A stretch of DNA of 64,000 nucleotides from Thalassospiraceae bacterium LMO-JJ14 (GCA_021555105.2 CP134604.1:3510501-3574500), one strand, 5' to 3'. Shown: positions 34,095-43,343, counted from the first letter of the stretch. Numbers and translations: made by a program. Notes: a model not told the origin generated them from the letters alone.

Positions 34095-35405
34095 TCAGAT
34101 CTTCGACAGCGTGGCGCGCAGCTTGTCGACCATTTCGTCGATATGCTTTTCCTCGGCGATGAACTGCGGCGCGATGATGCCGGCGTCGCCGGTGAACTTC
34201 ACGTGCAGGCCGTTCCAGAACAGATCCTTCTGCAACTGCGTGCCGAGCGCGCCGGGCGCGCCCTGCGGCTTGACCTCGACCGCCGCCAGCAGGCCATAGC
34301 TGCGGATGTCCTTGAGGCATTCCAGGTCTTTCAGGCTGTGGATCGCTTCGCCGAAGTAGCCGGAAAGCTTGCCGGCGCGTTCGAACAGGTTCTCGCGCTG
34401 ATAGATGTCCTGCGCCACGTTGCCCGCCGCGCACGCCGCCGGGTGACCGGAATAGGTGTAGCCGTGGAAGAACTCGATGGCGTTTTCCGGCGAGGCATTG
34501 GTGATGGTGTCGTAAATCTCGTCCTTCACCGCGACCGCACCCATCGGCTGCGCGCCGTTGGTCAGGGCTTTGGCCATGGTCATGATGTCCGGGGTCACGC
34601 CGAAGGCATCGGCGGCGAAGCTGTGGCCGAGGCGGCCGAAGCCGGTGATGACTTCATCGAACACCAGAAGGATGCCGTGCTGGTCGCAAATTTCACGGAG
34701 ACGCTCAAGATAGCCCACCGGCGGCACCAGGCAGCCGGTCGAGCCTGCAATCGGCTCGACGAAGACGGCGGCGATGGTCGAGCCGCCATAGGTTTCGCAG
34801 ATACGCGCCAGGTCTTCCGCCAGTTCCACACCGCGTGTCGGCTGGCCCGGGACGAAGGCGTTTTCTTCCATCCAGGTGTGACGCATGGTGACGACGTTCG
34901 GCATGACGTTGGTAAAGGTCTCGCGGTTCTTGACCATGCCGGCAAGGCTGACGCCGCCCATGTTGACGCCGTGATAGGCGCGTTCGCGCGACACGAAACG
35001 GGTGCGATGCCCCTCGCCGTTGGCCCGGTGATAGGCCATCGCCATCTTCAGCGCGGTATCGATGGACTCGGACCCCGAGTTGACGAAAAACACGTGGTTG
35101 ATCGGTTCCGGCGTGATGCGTGCGACCTTGCTCGCCAGTTCGAACGAGCCCGGGTGACCGAGCTGGAACGGCGGCGTGTAATCGTTGGTCAGAAGCTGTT
35201 CGCGCACGGCGTCGGCGATTTCCGGACGGCCATGGCCGAGCGGCACGCAGAACAGGCCGCTTGAACCGTCAATCACGGTGCCGCCTTTATGATCGATGAA
35301 ATACACCCCTTCCGCCTTCACGACGATCCGGGGATCGGCCTTGAATTCGCGGTTGGCCGTAAACGGCATCCAGTGCTGCTCGAGCGAGTTCGTCGTGAAT
35401 TCCAT
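34095..35405 (-). CDS. Class III omega-amino acid:pyruvate aminotransferase
   Basis: A 436-residue PLP enzyme. The start at 35405 follows GGAGGATACC. Motifs: phosphate loop SGSESIDTALK, PLP-stacking aromatic in RAYHGVN, Asp250 in VFDEVITG and Schiff-base Lys279 in MAKALTNG. The HWMPFTANREF start is typical of beta-alanine/omega-amino acid aminotransferases. It would yield malonate semialdehyde from beta-alanine, or semialdehydes from other omega-amines, for MmsA at 26755-28260. It is divergent from a MocR regulator that probably controls it. Confidence 0.85.
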   Translation of the reverse strand: MEFTTNSLEQHWMPFTANREFKADPRIVVKAEGVYFIDHKGGTVIDGSSGLFCVPLGHGRPEIADAVREQLLTNDYTPPFQLGHPGSFELASKVARITPEPINHVFFVNSGSESIDTALKMAMAYHRANGEGHRTRFVSRERAYHGVNMGGVSLAGMVKNRETFTNVMPNVVTMRHTWMEENAFVPGQPTRGVELAEDLARICETYGGSTIAAVFVEPIAGSTGCLVPPVGYLERLREICDQHGILLVFDEVITGFGRLGHSFAADAFGVTPDIMTMAKALTNGAQPMGAVAVKDEIYDTITNASPENAIEFFHGYTYSGHPAACAAGNVAQDIYQRENLFERAGKLSGYFGEAIHSLKDLECLKDIRSYGLLAAVEVKPQGAPGALGTQLQKDLFWNGLHVKFTGDAGIIAPQFIAEEKHIDEMVDKLRATLSKI

Positions 35406-35538
35406 GGTATCCTCCACAATCCAAAAGCCGCGCCGGTTCGCCGCGGGCCTGTAAACATCATTGCTGATCGTCGACATGTACAGGCCAAAGCGGGCCGGGT
35501 CTGTCGTTATTCCTAGACATTAACCGTAGACGTTTGAC

Positions 35539-35577
35539 CTGGACCCACAATAGGGCCAGATTCCAGCATTATTCCAG
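35539..35577. promoter_or_regulatory. Candidate MocR-type operator
   Basis: A 21-base inverted repeat CTGGACCC-acaat-aGGGCCAG (35539-35559) is followed by two direct copies of ATTCCAG at 35560 and 35571, eleven bases apart (about one helical turn). It lies in the divergent gap between the aminotransferase and the MocR gene, 32 bases before the regulator start. MocR proteins commonly bind helically phased repeats; CTGGAC resembles half-sites reported for TauR. Confidence 0.45.
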
Positions 35578-35608
35578 ACCACGCAAAGCCACGGGGGAGG
35601 TTTCAGGC

Positions 35609-37081
35609 GTGCGAGACGCGATTTTTCATCTGAAGCGGAACAGGAATATCAGCCTGCAGGCGCAGATCCGCGAGACGCTGGTCGACGCGATCCTGGGCGG
35701 TCAGCTCGGCGGCGGAGAACCCCTGCCCTCCAGCCGACGCATGGCGGAAAACCTCGGCGTTTCCAGAAATACCGTCGTGCTGGCGTATCAGAACCTGGTC
35801 GATGACGGCTACCTGATCCCGCGTGAACGCAGCGGCTATTACGTAAACGAGGAAATGTGCGGCCAGACGGTCCACTCGCCCGCCGGCCCGCCCCGCCCGC
35901 TCAATGACGGCATCGACTGGGAACGGCGGTTCCGCGTCCACCCGAGCCGCCAGGAAAACATCGAAAAAGCCATCGACTGGTCGTCGTACCCGTATCCGTT
36001 CGTCTATGGGCAGGTGGACCAGCAGCTTTTCCCGCTGGCGGCGTGGCGCGAGTGTGCCCGCCAGGCGCTCGGCCGGCGCGCCATGGATGCATGGACCGGC
36101 GACCGTCAGATCCACGATGACCCGATGCTGATCGAACAGATCAGAACCCACATCCTGCCGAGACGGGGCATCACCGCCAGCGCCGATGAAATCCTTGTCA
36201 CCATGGGCGCGCAGAATGCCCTGTATATTCTGGCCAGCCTGCTGTTCACGGAAAGCACCACGGTCGGCCTCGAAGATCCCGGCTATCCGGACATGTTCAA
36301 CATCGCGCGCCTGAAAAGCGATCGCGTGGTGCCGATCCCCGTCGACCAGCACGGCTTGCCGGCGGACCAGCGGATCGACGGCTGCGAATACCTGTATGTG
36401 ACGCCGAGCCACCAGTTCCCGACAACGGCGACGATGCCGATGTCGCGCCGCGAAGAACTGCTGGCCCGCATCGAACGCAACGACGCGATCCTGATCGAGG
36501 ACGATTACGAGTTCGAGACCAATTACGTCGGCCGCCAGACCCCGGCGCTGAAATCGATGGACGATGCCGGGCGGGTGATCTACGTCGGTTCGCTGTCGAA
36601 GTCGCTGTTTCCGGGGCTGAGACTGGGCTACATGGTTGCGTCGCCGAACCTGATCGCCGAGGCGCGTGCGCTTCGCCGCCTGATGCTGCGCCACCCGCCG
36701 ACGGTCAACCAGCGCCAAACGGCGCTGTTCCTCTCGCTCGGCCATCACGACGCCCTGATCCATCGCCTGCACCGGGAATTCCGCATCCGCTGGGAAAAGA
36801 TGGACCACGCGCTGCAGCACTTCCTGCCGGCCTCGGCGACCCGCCCCGGCTTCGGCGGCACCAGCTTCTGGGTCAAGGGACCGGATAAACTGGACGCCCG
36901 CGAACTGGCCGAACGCGCGCGCGAGGAAGGCGTCCTGATCGAACCGGGCCGCGTGCATTTCCTTGGGGCTGACAGGCCGAAGAACTACTTTCGCCTCGCC
37001 TTCTCGTCGCTGCCGGCCGAGCGGATCGAGCCCGGCATCCGCATCCTCAGCGAACTGATTTACGGTTTCGGACGGCTGTAA
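35609..37081 (+). CDS. MocR/GabR-type regulator (GntR HTH fused to aminotransferase-like domain)
   Basis: A 490-residue protein. GTG at 35609 is preferred, with GGGGGAGG eight bases upstream; a longer form from 35534 would add 25 unconserved-looking residues. Residues 5-80 are a GntR winged helix (LPSSRRMAENLGVSRNTVVLAYQ in pieces), and 110-490 form a fold-type I PLP domain with the lysine near residue 331 (VGSLSKSLFPG). It should sense an amine or PLP adduct and control the divergent aminotransferase gene. Confidence 0.85.
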   Translation: MRDAIFHLKRNRNISLQAQIRETLVDAILGGQLGGGEPLPSSRRMAENLGVSRNTVVLAYQNLVDDGYLIPRERSGYYVNEEMCGQTVHSPAGPPRPLNDGIDWERRFRVHPSRQENIEKAIDWSSYPYPFVYGQVDQQLFPLAAWRECARQALGRRAMDAWTGDRQIHDDPMLIEQIRTHILPRRGITASADEILVTMGAQNALYILASLLFTESTTVGLEDPGYPDMFNIARLKSDRVVPIPVDQHGLPADQRIDGCEYLYVTPSHQFPTTATMPMSRREELLARIERNDAILIEDDYEFETNYVGRQTPALKSMDDAGRVIYVGSLSKSLFPGLRLGYMVASPNLIAEARALRRLMLRHPPTVNQRQTALFLSLGHHDALIHRLHREFRIRWEKMDHALQHFLPASATRPGFGGTSFWVKGPDKLDARELAERAREEGVLIEPGRVHFLGADRPKNYFRLAFSSLPAERIEPGIRILSELIYGFGRL

Positions 37082-37160
37082 GCCTGATCCCCGCTTGACC
37101 CGCCCGGGGCATGCCTCTTCTAATACGCGCCGGGGAAACGACAGATCGGGGACATCCATA

Positions 37161-38213
37161 ATGAGCAAACGCATCGCCATCATGGGCTGCGGCGCGCTCG
37201 GCGGCTACGTCGGCGGCTATCTGACACGGAACGGCCTCGACGTCACCATGATCGACCCGTGGCCGGCACATGTCGCGGCCATGCGCGACCCCGGCCTGAA
37301 ACTCGAAGGCGTCACCGACGAGGAATGTTTCGACGTCGCATGCAACACGGTTCTGCAATCGGAATTGCCGCCGCCGGGCGGGATCGGCCCGTTCGATATC
37401 GTCTTCATCGCCGTCAAATCCTATGACACCCATGACGCCGCCCAGTTCATGCAGCCGTATCTGGCGGACGGCGGGTTCGCGGTGTCGTTGCAGAACGGCA
37501 TCAACGAACACCTGATCGCCGCCGTGCTGGGTGCCGAACGCACCGTCGGCTGCATCGCCAGCCAGATTTCCTTGTCGTTGCCGGGGCCCGGCAACATCCA
37601 GCGCAAGATCAAGAAGGGCGGCGACCAGCACACCGTGTTCCGGGTCGGCGAAATCAACGGCGACGTGACGCCGCGCGTCCGCGAAGTGGCGGACATGCTG
37701 TCCATGATCGACAGCACACGGGCGACCGATAACCTGATGGGCGAACGCTGGTCGAAGCTGGCCGCGAACGCCATGCGCAACCCGGTTTCCGCCGCCACCC
37801 AGCAGGGCGCCAATACCAACGACAAGGATGCGAACATGCGCCGCATCACCATCGGCCTGGCCGCCGAAGCCGTCCGCGTCGCCCGCGCCGAGAATGCGAA
37901 ACTGGTCAAGATCATGGGCCTCGATCCCGATCAACTGCTCGCCGCCGATGAAGGCGACGCCGCCGCGCTTGAAGCCATCACCGCGAAATTCCATGACGAC
38001 ATGACGCGCCGCAAGGACAGCCAGCGCCCGTCGATGGCGCAGGACGTGGAAAAGGGCCGGCCGACCGAAATCGATCACATCAACGGCCTGATCGTCGAGC
38101 GCGGCAAAAAGCACGGCATTCCGACACCGTTGAACGCCGCGATCTGCACCGTCATCCGCCGTATCGAGAGCGGCGAAAGCACACCCGGGCCCGACGCGCT
38201 CGGCGATCTTTGA
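37161..38213 (+). CDS. 2-Dehydropantoate 2-reductase family protein
   Basis: A 350-residue NAD(P)H-dependent reductase. The N-terminal Rossmann fold starts at MGCGALGGYVGGYL and the C-terminal helical ApbA domain includes KLAANAMRNPVSAAT and EIDHINGLIVERGKKHGIPTP in fragments. PanE catalyses ketopantoate reduction, but many paralogues act on other 2-oxo acids. It is about 50 residues longer than E. coli PanE, and its neighbours are not pantothenate genes, so it is probably a specialised paralogue. Confidence 0.8.
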   Translation: MSKRIAIMGCGALGGYVGGYLTRNGLDVTMIDPWPAHVAAMRDPGLKLEGVTDEECFDVACNTVLQSELPPPGGIGPFDIVFIAVKSYDTHDAAQFMQPYLADGGFAVSLQNGINEHLIAAVLGAERTVGCIASQISLSLPGPGNIQRKIKKGGDQHTVFRVGEINGDVTPRVREVADMLSMIDSTRATDNLMGERWSKLAANAMRNPVSAATQQGANTNDKDANMRRITIGLAAEAVRVARAENAKLVKIMGLDPDQLLAADEGDAAALEAITAKFHDDMTRRKDSQRPSMAQDVEKGRPTEIDHINGLIVERGKKHGIPTPLNAAICTVIRRIESGESTPGPDALGDL

Positions 38214-38227
38214 GGACATGATACACC

Positions 38228-39151
38228 ATGCTGAGTGACCACCCCTTCGAAGTCCCCGACGCCCTGATCGCCAAGGCAAAAGCGCTGCCGGCCGTCGAGA
38301 TGGCGGTTGCCGGCGCCGATCATCCGGTGGCCATGGAAAGCGCCAGGCAGGCGGCGGAACATGGCTTCATCATCCCGACGCTGGTCGGCGACAAGGCGGA
38401 CATCGAACGTATCGCCCGCGATCTCGGCTGGGATATTTCCGGGATCCGCATCGTCAACTCGAAGCCCGAAGGACATGCCGCCGACGCCGCCGTGCAACTG
38501 GCCTCCGCGGGCGAGGTGCAGGCGCTGATGAAGGGCCAACTGCACACCGACGCCATCATGCGCGCCGTCGTCGCGCGCGAGGCCGGGCTCAGGACCGAGC
38601 GCCGGATCAGCCATGTCTTTCACATGACCGCGCCCGGCTCCGACAAGGTGCTGATGATCACCGACGGCGCGGTCAACGTCGCACCCGATGAAAAGACCCT
38701 TTTGCATATCGTGCAGAACTCGGTCGATCTGGCGCATGCGCTGGGCTACGAGATGCCGAAGGTAGCCATGTTGTCGGGATCCGAAAGCGTTATCGAGAGC
38801 ATGCCGTCAACCATGCTGGCGCGCCAGATCGTCGAGCGCGCCAATACCGGCGAGGTTGCAAACGCCCACGTCGACGGGCCGTTCGGCTTCGACAACGCGG
38901 TCTCGCCCGATGCGGCGAAGCTCAAGGGCATCGGCGGCCCGGTCGCCGGTCAGGCGGATATTCTCGCGGTGCCGAACATCGAAATGGGCAACGGGCTGTT
39001 CAAGATGCTGGTGTATTTCCGCTCCGCGCTGGCTGCCGGGGTCGTGCTCGGCGCCAAGGTGCCGATCGTCCTCACCAGCCGCGCCGACCCGCCGGAAGCC
39101 CGCCTCGCCGCCAGCGCCATCGCGCAGATCAGGGCGAATTATAAGGGCTGA
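38228..39151 (+). CDS. Phosphate acetyl/butyryltransferase family protein
   Basis: A 307-residue member of the PTA_PTB family, starting fifteen bases after the reductase gene. Recognisable parts are EVQALMKGQLHTDAIMRAVV (in pieces) near residue 100, LMITDGAVNVAP and AVPNIEMGNGLFKML. It transfers an acyl group between CoA and phosphate. No acetate or butyrate kinase is adjacent. Phosphate acyltransferases are often paired with thiamine-diphosphate enzymes that release acyl phosphates; one lies next door (39637-41277) but on the other strand. Confidence 0.82.
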   Translation: MLSDHPFEVPDALIAKAKALPAVEMAVAGADHPVAMESARQAAEHGFIIPTLVGDKADIERIARDLGWDISGIRIVNSKPEGHAADAAVQLASAGEVQALMKGQLHTDAIMRAVVAREAGLRTERRISHVFHMTAPGSDKVLMITDGAVNVAPDEKTLLHIVQNSVDLAHALGYEMPKVAMLSGSESVIESMPSTMLARQIVERANTGEVANAHVDGPFGFDNAVSPDAAKLKGIGGPVAGQADILAVPNIEMGNGLFKMLVYFRSALAAGVVLGAKVPIVLTSRADPPEARLAASAIAQIRANYKG

Positions 39152-39193
39152 CAATTCATCCTTCGAGACGGCCTGACGGCCTCCTCAGATCGC

Positions 39194-39625
39194 CTAATGC
39201 AGTCTCGGCGCCGGGCTGTCCCCGTCGTCGTCGCTGTCCTGTTCTTCGTCGGGTGCGTCGGGGCAGGGTCCGGCATGATGCGAAATCATCCGCCACTGCC
39301 CGCCTTCCCGGGCGAAACCGTTGCTCGCGACCAGCGTCCCGCCGCCCAGCGTTTCGTAACAGATGACCAGCGCGAAATCGCCATGGGCGACGATGCGGGC
39401 GGTATGCATCTGCATCTCGCGGACCCCCGGATCGGCGAGGATGTGCGCCCAGCTGCGCATGATCTCGGCACGGTCATAAATCGGCGTCGCGCCCGGATGC
39501 AGACAGACGCAGGGAACCTCCCTGGCCCAGATGCCGTCCATCGCCTCGATATCGCCGGCGGCGAAGGCGGCATAAAACGCTTCGTTCGCAAACAGGATCA
39601 GCGTGTCATCCGTACCCTTGGCCAT
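39194..39625 (-). CDS. SnoaL/NTF2-like small protein
   Basis: A 143-residue protein starting at MAKGTDDTLILFANEAFYAAF, with the cone-fold pattern of NTF2/SnoaL (AAGDIEAMDGIWA, PCVCLHPGATPIYDR, GGQWRMISHHAGPC). Members serve as small-molecule binding or isomerase domains. An acidic tail (EEQDSDDDGD) ends the protein. The start is eleven bases after the TPP enzyme stop, on the same strand, implying co-transcription. Confidence 0.7.
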   Translation of the reverse strand: MAKGTDDTLILFANEAFYAAFAAGDIEAMDGIWAREVPCVCLHPGATPIYDRAEIMRSWAHILADPGVREMQMHTARIVAHGDFALVICYETLGGGTLVASNGFAREGGQWRMISHHAGPCPDAPDEEQDSDDDGDSPAPRLH

Positions 39626-39636
39626 GCGGGGCTCGC

Positions 39637-41277
39637 TTACAGCTCGCTGAGACGGCGGCCGGGGGCGATGTCCTCGGGATCGATGCGGATTTCGATCAGC
39701 GCCATCCGGTCGCTGGCGATCGCATCTTCGAGGGCCGGTCGGAACCCCGCCGTCTTCGTCACCAGATAGCCCTTGCCGCCGTAGGCTTCGCACAACGCCG
39801 GGAAGTTCGGGTTAATGATGTCGGTGGCGGAAATGCGGTCCGGGAAACGCCGCTCCTGGTGCATGCGAATGGTGCCGTACATCGAATTGTTGACGACGAT
39901 GAAAATCACATTGGCGCCATATTGCATCGCCGTGCCGAGCTCGTTGCAGTTCATCTGGAAGCAGCCGTCGCCGGCGAACGAAACGACGACGCGGTTCGGG
40001 TGTTCGAGCTTCGCCGCCACCGCCGCCGGCACGCCATAGCCCATGGCGCCGGACGTCGGCGCGAGCTGCGTGCCGGGTTTCCTGTAACGGTAATAGCGAT
40101 GCACCCAGATCGCATAGTTCCCGGCACCGTTGGTGACAATGGCGTCGTCGGGCAGAAGCTCGCGAACGGTTTCCATCACCGATCCCATGTCGACGTCGCT
40201 GCTGGACGCCGCCGGGGTCGTGAAAGCCATGTAATCGGCGTGTGCGGCTTTTGCATCGTCGGCCCACGCCACACTGTCGAGCGGTGCCATATCCGCGCAG
40301 GCTTCCAGAAACTGCGTCACATCCGCCTGGATCGGCAGCTCGGCGGCATAGACCCGGTTCAGTTCCTCGCCCGACGGATGCACGTGCACCAACGGCTGAT
40401 CCGCGTGCAGCGGCTTCAGAAGCTCATAACCGCCGGTCGTCATTTCGCCCAGCCGGGGGCCGATGACGATCAGCGGATCGGCGGTCCTGACGCGGTCGAT
40501 CAGCTTCGGGTCGGCGCCGATGCCGACATGGCCGGCGTAAAGCGGATGCGTGTTATCGAAACAGTCCTGGCGGCGGAATGCGCACGAAACGGCAATGTTG
40601 TTGGCCTCGGCAAAGCGGGTCAGGGCGGCCGTTGCCTGCGGTGTCCAGCCGCCGCCGCCGGCCATGATCAGCGGGCGTTTCGCCGTCGCCAGACGGGCGC
40701 GGAATTTCTCAACGTCCTTCGCCGCGACGCCGGGCCGGGCAATCGTCACCGGCTTGGTTTCCGGCGCATCGGCCTTGTTCGACAGCATGTCTTCGGGCAA
40801 CGCCAGCACCACCGGACCGGGACGACCGGCCAGCGCCGTCTGGAAAGCGCGGCTCATATATTCAGGTACGCGCGACGTATCCTCGATCTCGGCAACCCAT
40901 TTCGCCATTTGACCGAACATGCGGCGGTAATCGATTTCCTGGAACGCCTCGCGGTCGGCCTGATCGCGCGCCACCTGACCGACGAGGACGATCATCGGCG
41001 TCGAATCCTGAAACCCCGTATGCACGCCGATCGACGCGTTGGTCGCGCCGGGTCCCCGCGTCACCATGACGACGCCGGGCTTGCCGGTCAGCTTGCCATA
41101 GGCCTCGGCCATGTTGGCGGCGCCGCCTTCCTGGCGGCAGACCGTCACCTTGATCTGGTTGGAGACGTCATACAACGCGTCGAGGACAGCCAGATAGCTC
41201 TCGCCGGGCACGCAGAAAACCCTGTCGACACCATTGGCGACCAGCGCCTCGACCACCATCTGACCACCTGTACGCAT
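39637..41277 (-). CDS. Thiamine-diphosphate-dependent enzyme, acetolactate synthase-like
   Basis: A 546-residue three-domain TPP enzyme. The catalytic Glu lies in CRQEGGAANMAEAYG and the TPP/Mg motif is AGDGCFQMNCNELGTAMQYG followed by VNNSMYGT (in pieces). The N-terminal GVDRVFCVPGESYLAVLDAL is typical of the acetolactate synthase/benzoylformate decarboxylase superfamily. It is neither the linked oxalyl-CoA decarboxylase nor an obvious sulfoacetaldehyde acetyltransferase. Substrate unknown; a 2-oxo acid is expected. Confidence 0.8.
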   Translation of the reverse strand: MRTGGQMVVEALVANGVDRVFCVPGESYLAVLDALYDVSNQIKVTVCRQEGGAANMAEAYGKLTGKPGVVMVTRGPGATNASIGVHTGFQDSTPMIVLVGQVARDQADREAFQEIDYRRMFGQMAKWVAEIEDTSRVPEYMSRAFQTALAGRPGPVVLALPEDMLSNKADAPETKPVTIARPGVAAKDVEKFRARLATAKRPLIMAGGGGWTPQATAALTRFAEANNIAVSCAFRRQDCFDNTHPLYAGHVGIGADPKLIDRVRTADPLIVIGPRLGEMTTGGYELLKPLHADQPLVHVHPSGEELNRVYAAELPIQADVTQFLEACADMAPLDSVAWADDAKAAHADYMAFTTPAASSSDVDMGSVMETVRELLPDDAIVTNGAGNYAIWVHRYYRYRKPGTQLAPTSGAMGYGVPAAVAAKLEHPNRVVVSFAGDGCFQMNCNELGTAMQYGANVIFIVVNNSMYGTIRMHQERRFPDRISATDIINPNFPALCEAYGGKGYLVTKTAGFRPALEDAIASDRMALIEIRIDPEDIAPGRRLSEL

Positions 41278-41380
41278 GTCTTATGTCCTCATTTTGCGGA
41301 AAATCAGCGGCCATATTCGCCAAGCCCCGCCCGCTTGGCAATGCCCGCAATCGACTACAGTCAAAACAACCGGGCAAAGT

Positions 41381-41396
41381 TGGCCCCGGTTTTGCT
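41381..41396 (+). promoter_or_regulatory. Sigma-54 promoter for amtB-glnK
   Basis: TGGCCCCGGTTTTGCT has the -24 GG and -12 GC with exactly ten bases between, as in the consensus TGGCACG-N4-TTGCT. Transcription would start near 41407, leaving a leader of about 150 bases. Sigma-54/NtrC control is the rule for amtB-glnK operons, which supports the call. The remaining part of the 278-base gap shows no clear NtrC site. Confidence 0.65.
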
Positions 41397-41555
41397 GTTA
41401 TCCCTGTGTTACGGGAGAAACCAACGGTCAGCGCGGAATTATGCCCTCGTTTTAGGCATTTTCCGAAAAAGCTGATCAAGGGATATGCAACGAAGCGGTG
41501 TGCCGAGCGGCTTGGGAGAGCCAAATCACCGTTTCGACAAATCGGAGGGAACACT

Positions 41556-42848
41556 ATGTCGGGTACAATAAACCGGTGTGGCGGCGCTGCGATCGCGCTG
41601 GCCATGATGCTGATCGCCTTTCCGGCGGCGGCACAGGAAGTTAACGGCGCCAACACGGCGTGGATACTGACGTCGACGGCGCTTGTGCTGTTCATGACGT
41701 TGCCGGGACTGGCGCTGTTCTATGGCGGTCTGGTTCAGGCCAAGAACGTGCTTTCGGTGCTGATGCACTGCTTCGCCATTGCCTGCCTTGCCTCGATCCT
41801 GTGGTTCGCGGGCGTTTACAGCCTCGCTTTCGATGCAGGCAACGGTCTCGTCGGGGGCCTCGGCAAAGCGATGCTCAACGGTGTCGGCTTCGATAGCCTG
41901 TCCGGCGATATTCCGGAAAGCGTGTTTTTCATGTTCCAGATGACCTTCGCCATCATCACCCCGGCGCTGATCGTCGGCGCCTATGTGGAACGCATTAAGT
42001 TCTCGGCGGTGCTGCTGATCAGCGGCTTGTGGCTGATCTTTGTCTATGCGCCCGTCTGCCACTGGGTGTGGGGCGGCGGATTTCTTGCCGGCATGGGTGT
42101 GATGGATTTCGCGGGCGGGCTGGTCGTGCATGCCACCGCCGGTACATCGGCACTGGTCATCGTCAAGGTCCTGGGCGCCAGACCCGGATACCCGACGCAA
42201 CTGCATCCGCCGCACAGCCCCGGCATGACCATGATCGGGGCGTCCATGCTGTGGGTCGGCTGGTTCGGCTTCAATGCCGGCAGCGCGCTTGCCGCCAACG
42301 GCAGCGCCGGCATGGCCATGGCCGTGACGCACATCTCGGCCGCCACGGCGTCTCTGGTGTGGATCTTCATCGAATGGAAGAAATTCGGCAAACCGAGCCT
42401 CGTCGGTGTCGTCACCGGCATGGTCGCGGGGCTGGCGACGATCACCCCGGCGTCGGGTTTCGTCGGCCCGCTCGGCGGGCTTTGCATCGGGCTTCTCGGG
42501 GGCTTCGTGTGTTACGGCGCCGTCGTTCTGATCAAGGAGAAACTGAAATTCGATGACTCCCTCGACGTCTTTGCCGTGCACGGTGTCGGCGGGATCCTCG
42601 GCACACTGGCGGCCGCCGTGTTCGTCATCGAGGAACTGGGCGGGGCCGGTCTTGCCGAGGGCATGACGGTGACATCGCAGCTCGGCGTACAGGCACTGGG
42701 CGTCAGCGCCACGGTGGTCTGGTCCGCGGTCGCGACCCTGATCATCGCCTATATCGCCAAGGCTGTTTGCGGTATTCGCGCCGACGACGATGAAATGGAA
42801 GAAGGGCTCGACCTTTCGTATCACGGCGAACGCGACTACAATTTCTAA
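41556..42848 (+). CDS. amtB: Ammonium transporter
   Basis: A 430-residue protein with a signal peptide (AFPAAAQ) and eleven membrane helices. The pore histidine pair is visible in APVCHWVWGGGF and FAVHGVGGILGT. ATG at 41556 follows CGGAGGGAA. It conducts ammonium under nitrogen limitation and is gated by the PII protein encoded 22 bases downstream. The gene order amtB-glnK is the reverse of the common enterobacterial order. Confidence 0.92.
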   Translation: MSGTINRCGGAAIALAMMLIAFPAAAQEVNGANTAWILTSTALVLFMTLPGLALFYGGLVQAKNVLSVLMHCFAIACLASILWFAGVYSLAFDAGNGLVGGLGKAMLNGVGFDSLSGDIPESVFFMFQMTFAIITPALIVGAYVERIKFSAVLLISGLWLIFVYAPVCHWVWGGGFLAGMGVMDFAGGLVVHATAGTSALVIVKVLGARPGYPTQLHPPHSPGMTMIGASMLWVGWFGFNAGSALAANGSAGMAMAVTHISAATASLVWIFIEWKKFGKPSLVGVVTGMVAGLATITPASGFVGPLGGLCIGLLGGFVCYGAVVLIKEKLKFDDSLDVFAVHGVGGILGTLAAAVFVIEELGGAGLAEGMTVTSQLGVQALGVSATVVWSAVATLIIAYIAKAVCGIRADDDEMEEGLDLSYHGERDYNF

Positions 42849-42870
42849 CCCAGGGACAGAGGAGAGACAG

Positions 42871-43209
42871 ATGAAACTCATTATGGCGGTCATCAAACCA
42901 TTCAAGCTCGAAGCTGTCCGGTCGGCGCTGACGGAGCTTGGCGTCGAGGGCATGACGGTTTCCGAGGTCAAGGGCTTCGGACGCCAGAAAGGCCAGACGG
43001 AAATCTACCGCGGGGCCGAATACAACGTCGAGTTCGTGCCCAAGGTCCGGCTCGAAATCGTCACCGATGACGAACGCGCCGAACGCGTGGTCGAAGCGGT
43101 GCGCGAAGCGGCGCAAACCGGCAAGATCGGCGACGGCAAGATATTCGTTCTCGATGTCGAACAGGCGGTGCGCATCCGTACCGCCGAAACCGGCAACGAC
43201 GCACTTTAA
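42871..43209 (+). CDS. glnK: PII nitrogen regulatory protein GlnK/GlnB
   Basis: A 112-residue PII protein: MKLIMAVIKPFKLEAV start, T-loop with the uridylylation Tyr51 (YRGAEYNVEF) and the C-terminal GKIGDGKIFVLDVEQAVRIRT in pieces. ATG at 42871 follows AGAGGAGAG. It senses ATP/ADP and 2-oxoglutarate and blocks AmtB when nitrogen is sufficient. Position after amtB identifies it as the GlnK-type copy. Confidence 0.92.
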   Translation: MKLIMAVIKPFKLEAVRSALTELGVEGMTVSEVKGFGRQKGQTEIYRGAEYNVEFVPKVRLEIVTDDERAERVVEAVREAAQTGKIGDGKIFVLDVEQAVRIRTAETGNDAL

Positions 43210-43292
43210 GATACGCGACTTAATCGTCAGGGCCGTCCACGCCTTCGGGCAGCGGGCGGCCCTTGCGATTCGGGGTCCCGCGGAAATGTAAT

Positions 43293-43324
43293 ATCGTCAC
43301 CCCGGCCTTCGCCGGGATGACGAT
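43293..43324. repeat. REP-like palindrome (single-hairpin form)
   Basis: ATCGTCA...TGACGAT arms (43293-43299, 43318-43324) enclose the hairpin CCCGGC-cttc-GCCGGG (43301-43316). It lies between the convergent glnK and fdhA stops and can end transcription in both directions. The arms match those of the element at 963-1048. Confidence 0.7.
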
Positions 43325-43343
43325 AAAGTCCGAACCCGCCCCC

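Noticed and set aside
39637-41277. Sulfoacetaldehyde acetyltransferase (xsc) paired with pta
   Set aside because: The N-terminal and TPP-domain residues look like generic acetolactate synthase-type enzymes, and the phosphate acyltransferase is on the other strand.
41366-41392. ACCGGG...CCCGGT hairpin as terminator of an upstream gene
   Set aside because: The upstream gene runs leftward, so nothing is transcribed into it from the left; the sigma-54 promoter reading explains the sequence better.
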